Of a stretch of 64,000 nt of DNA, positions 63,082 to 64,000 are shown in pieces. Origin of the DNA: Sphingomonas sp. (lineage in GTDB: Bacteria > Pseudomonadota > Alphaproteobacteria > Sphingomonadales > Sphingomonadaceae); NCBI GenBank assembly GCA_017304655.1, contig JAFKLY010000006.1, positions 186,001-250,000 on the forward strand, in the 5' to 3' direction. The notes under the pieces were generated by a model. It was not told the origin of the DNA, did no database searches, and was given only the letters and a program-made list of their open reading frames with translations. The translations under genes were made by a program, and so were the position numbers. The first letter of the stretch is position 1; each line of letters begins with the position of its first letter.

Positions 63082-64000
63082 TTATCCCGCCTTCCTGGCG
63101 GCGATCCAGTCGTCGATCTTCTTCTCCAGCACGGTCATCGGCAGCGCGCCGGTCATGAGTACCTGCGCATGAAAGTCCTTCACGTCGAAGCGGCTGCCCA
63201 GCGCATCCTGTGCCTTCTTCTTCAGACGCTGGATGGTCAGCGCGCCGATCTTGTAGGCGAGCGCCTGGCTGGGGATGGCAATGTAGCGCTCCACTTCCGC
63301 CGTCGCGTCGGTGCGCCCCATGGCGCTATTGTCGAGCATGTACTGAATGGCCTGATCCCGGCTCCAGCCCTTGGCATGCAGGCCGCTGTCGACCACGAGG
63401 CGCATTGCGCGGAGCATCTCGTCATCGAGATGGCCCATGCGCTGATAGGGGTCGGCATAGAGGCCGAAATCATAGCCCAGTTTCTCGGCATAAAGCGCCC
63501 AGCCCTCGACATAAGCGGTGTTCCCGCCAAAGCGCATGAAGGCGGGCAGGCTGGTATTCTCCTGTGCGAGGCTGATCTGGAAATGATGCCCCGGCGCGCC
63601 TTCGTGGAGATACAGCGTGGTCATGCCAGGGATGCTGCGCGAGGGCAGGTCATAGGCATTGAAATAGAAGACGCCCGGTCGCGAGCCATCCGGCGTGCCG
63701 CTTTCATAGGAGCCGCCAGCCTCATATTTCTCGCGGAATTCCGGATAGGGGCGGATTTCCAGCTTGGTCTTGGGCAGCACCGAGAACTGGCTGGGTACCT
63801 TCTCGTCGACGATCTTGCCGATCCGGTAGAAGTCCTGCGTCATCCACTCGCGCGAGGTGGGGTGGAACTTCGGATCGTCGCGCAGATAGGTGAAGAACTG
63901 CGCCAGCGTTCCCTTGAAGCCGGTTTGCTGACGGATCTGGTCCATTTCCTTGCGAATGCGCGCGACTTCCGAGAGACCGAGAGTGTGCACATAATCGGCG
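63082..64000 (-). CDS. DUF885-family metallopeptidase (partial, 5' end outside window)
   Basis: The C-terminal 306 residues or so of a DUF885 protein; the frame is open to the right edge, so the start is missing. The zinc site is LHEGAPGHHFQISLAQ (HExxxxxH-like) with the third ligand region AYVEGWALYAEKLG. MGHLDDEMLRAMRLVVDSGL and QALAYKIGALTIQRL are conserved. Full-length members are about 600 residues, usually with a signal peptide, and act as periplasmic peptidases. Confidence 0.88.
   Translation of the reverse strand, partial: ADYVHTLGLSEVARIRKEMDQIRQQTGFKGTLAQFFTYLRDDPKFHPTSREWMTQDFYRIGKIVDEKVPSQFSVLPKTKLEIRPYPEFREKYEAGGSYESGTPDGSRPGVFYFNAYDLPSRSIPGMTTLYLHEGAPGHHFQISLAQENTSLPAFMRFGGNTAYVEGWALYAEKLGYDFGLYADPYQRMGHLDDEMLRAMRLVVDSGLHAKGWSRDQAIQYMLDNSAMGRTDATAEVERYIAIPSQALAYKIGALTIQRLKKKAQDALGSRFDVKDFHAQVLMTGALPMTVLEKKIDDWIAARKAG

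Overview
The window is about 64 kb of GC-rich chromosomal DNA from an alphaproteobacterium, most likely a Sphingomonadaceae member (Sphingobium, Novosphingobium or Sphingomonas type). The evidence is the conserved rpmF-plsX-fabH-ihfA-merR block, a class I lysyl-tRNA synthetase, the short-chain-fatty-acyl-regulator/isocitrate lyase pair, several aromatic-catabolism families, and two kinds of small palindromic intergenic repeat of a sort I associate with sphingomonads. I see no rRNA, tRNA, CRISPR array, transposase or integrase.

Layout. 0-10 kb: a partial ornithine-cyclodeaminase-like gene, an aromatic FAD monooxygenase with a palindromic operator, a MacAB-TolC-type efflux operon (6.1-7.5 kb outer-membrane lipoprotein, then adaptor, ATPase and permease, all leftward), a GMC oxidoreductase and a divergent MarR regulator. 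10-16 kb: a small exported protein, an OmpR/EnvZ-type two-component system, beta-carbonic anhydrase translationally coupled to a SulP anion transporter, and a TorF-type porin. 16-24 kb: isocitrate lyase with a 50-residue downstream ORF and a clear terminator, its divergent ScfR/RamB-like regulator, a tesA/ybbA/ybbP-type esterase and ABC module, and a GNAT acetyltransferase.

24-36 kb is the catabolic centre. Six leftward genes encode a two-subunit phosphohistidine dikinase, a biotin carboxyl carrier protein, a biotin carboxylase, a carboxyltransferase and a HAD phosphatase. The gene set matches the acetovanillone/acetosyringone (acv) system of Sphingobium sp. SYK-6 and the hydroxyphenylethanone (hpe) system of Rhodococcus: phosphorylate the phenol, carboxylate the methyl ketone, remove the phosphate. 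An AraC regulator sits just upstream. Every gap over 100 bp inside this operon holds a palindromic repeat element. A LigI-like amidohydrolase (24.3 kb), a DHA2 exporter with its MarR regulator, and a LigW-like amidohydrolase with an aromatic acid:H+ symporter (40.6-42.9 kb) extend the aromatic theme.

36-45 kb: an ammonium transporter fused to a methyl-accepting chemotaxis signalling domain, whose reading frame is broken by an exact 16-bp tandem duplication in the first membrane segment; a HerA-like ATPase; a membrane glycosyltransferase and an EpsD-like peptidyl-prolyl isomerase lipoprotein. 45.5-49.5 kb: a compact phage-derived operon with a spike-base protein, an SGNH-esterase spike or fibre, two small membrane proteins, a GH24 lysozyme and a spanin-like protein, with no capsid, portal or terminase genes. 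This resembles a gene-transfer-agent satellite locus or a prophage remnant.

49.6-64 kb is housekeeping: nth, dapB, a sirtuin, a metallo-beta-lactamase-fold hydrolase, rpmF-plsX-fabH-ihfA-merR, sixA coupled to a DinG-like helicase, a PilZ protein, a methyltransferase, lysK, a hypothetical gene and a partial DUF885 metallopeptidase that runs off the right edge.
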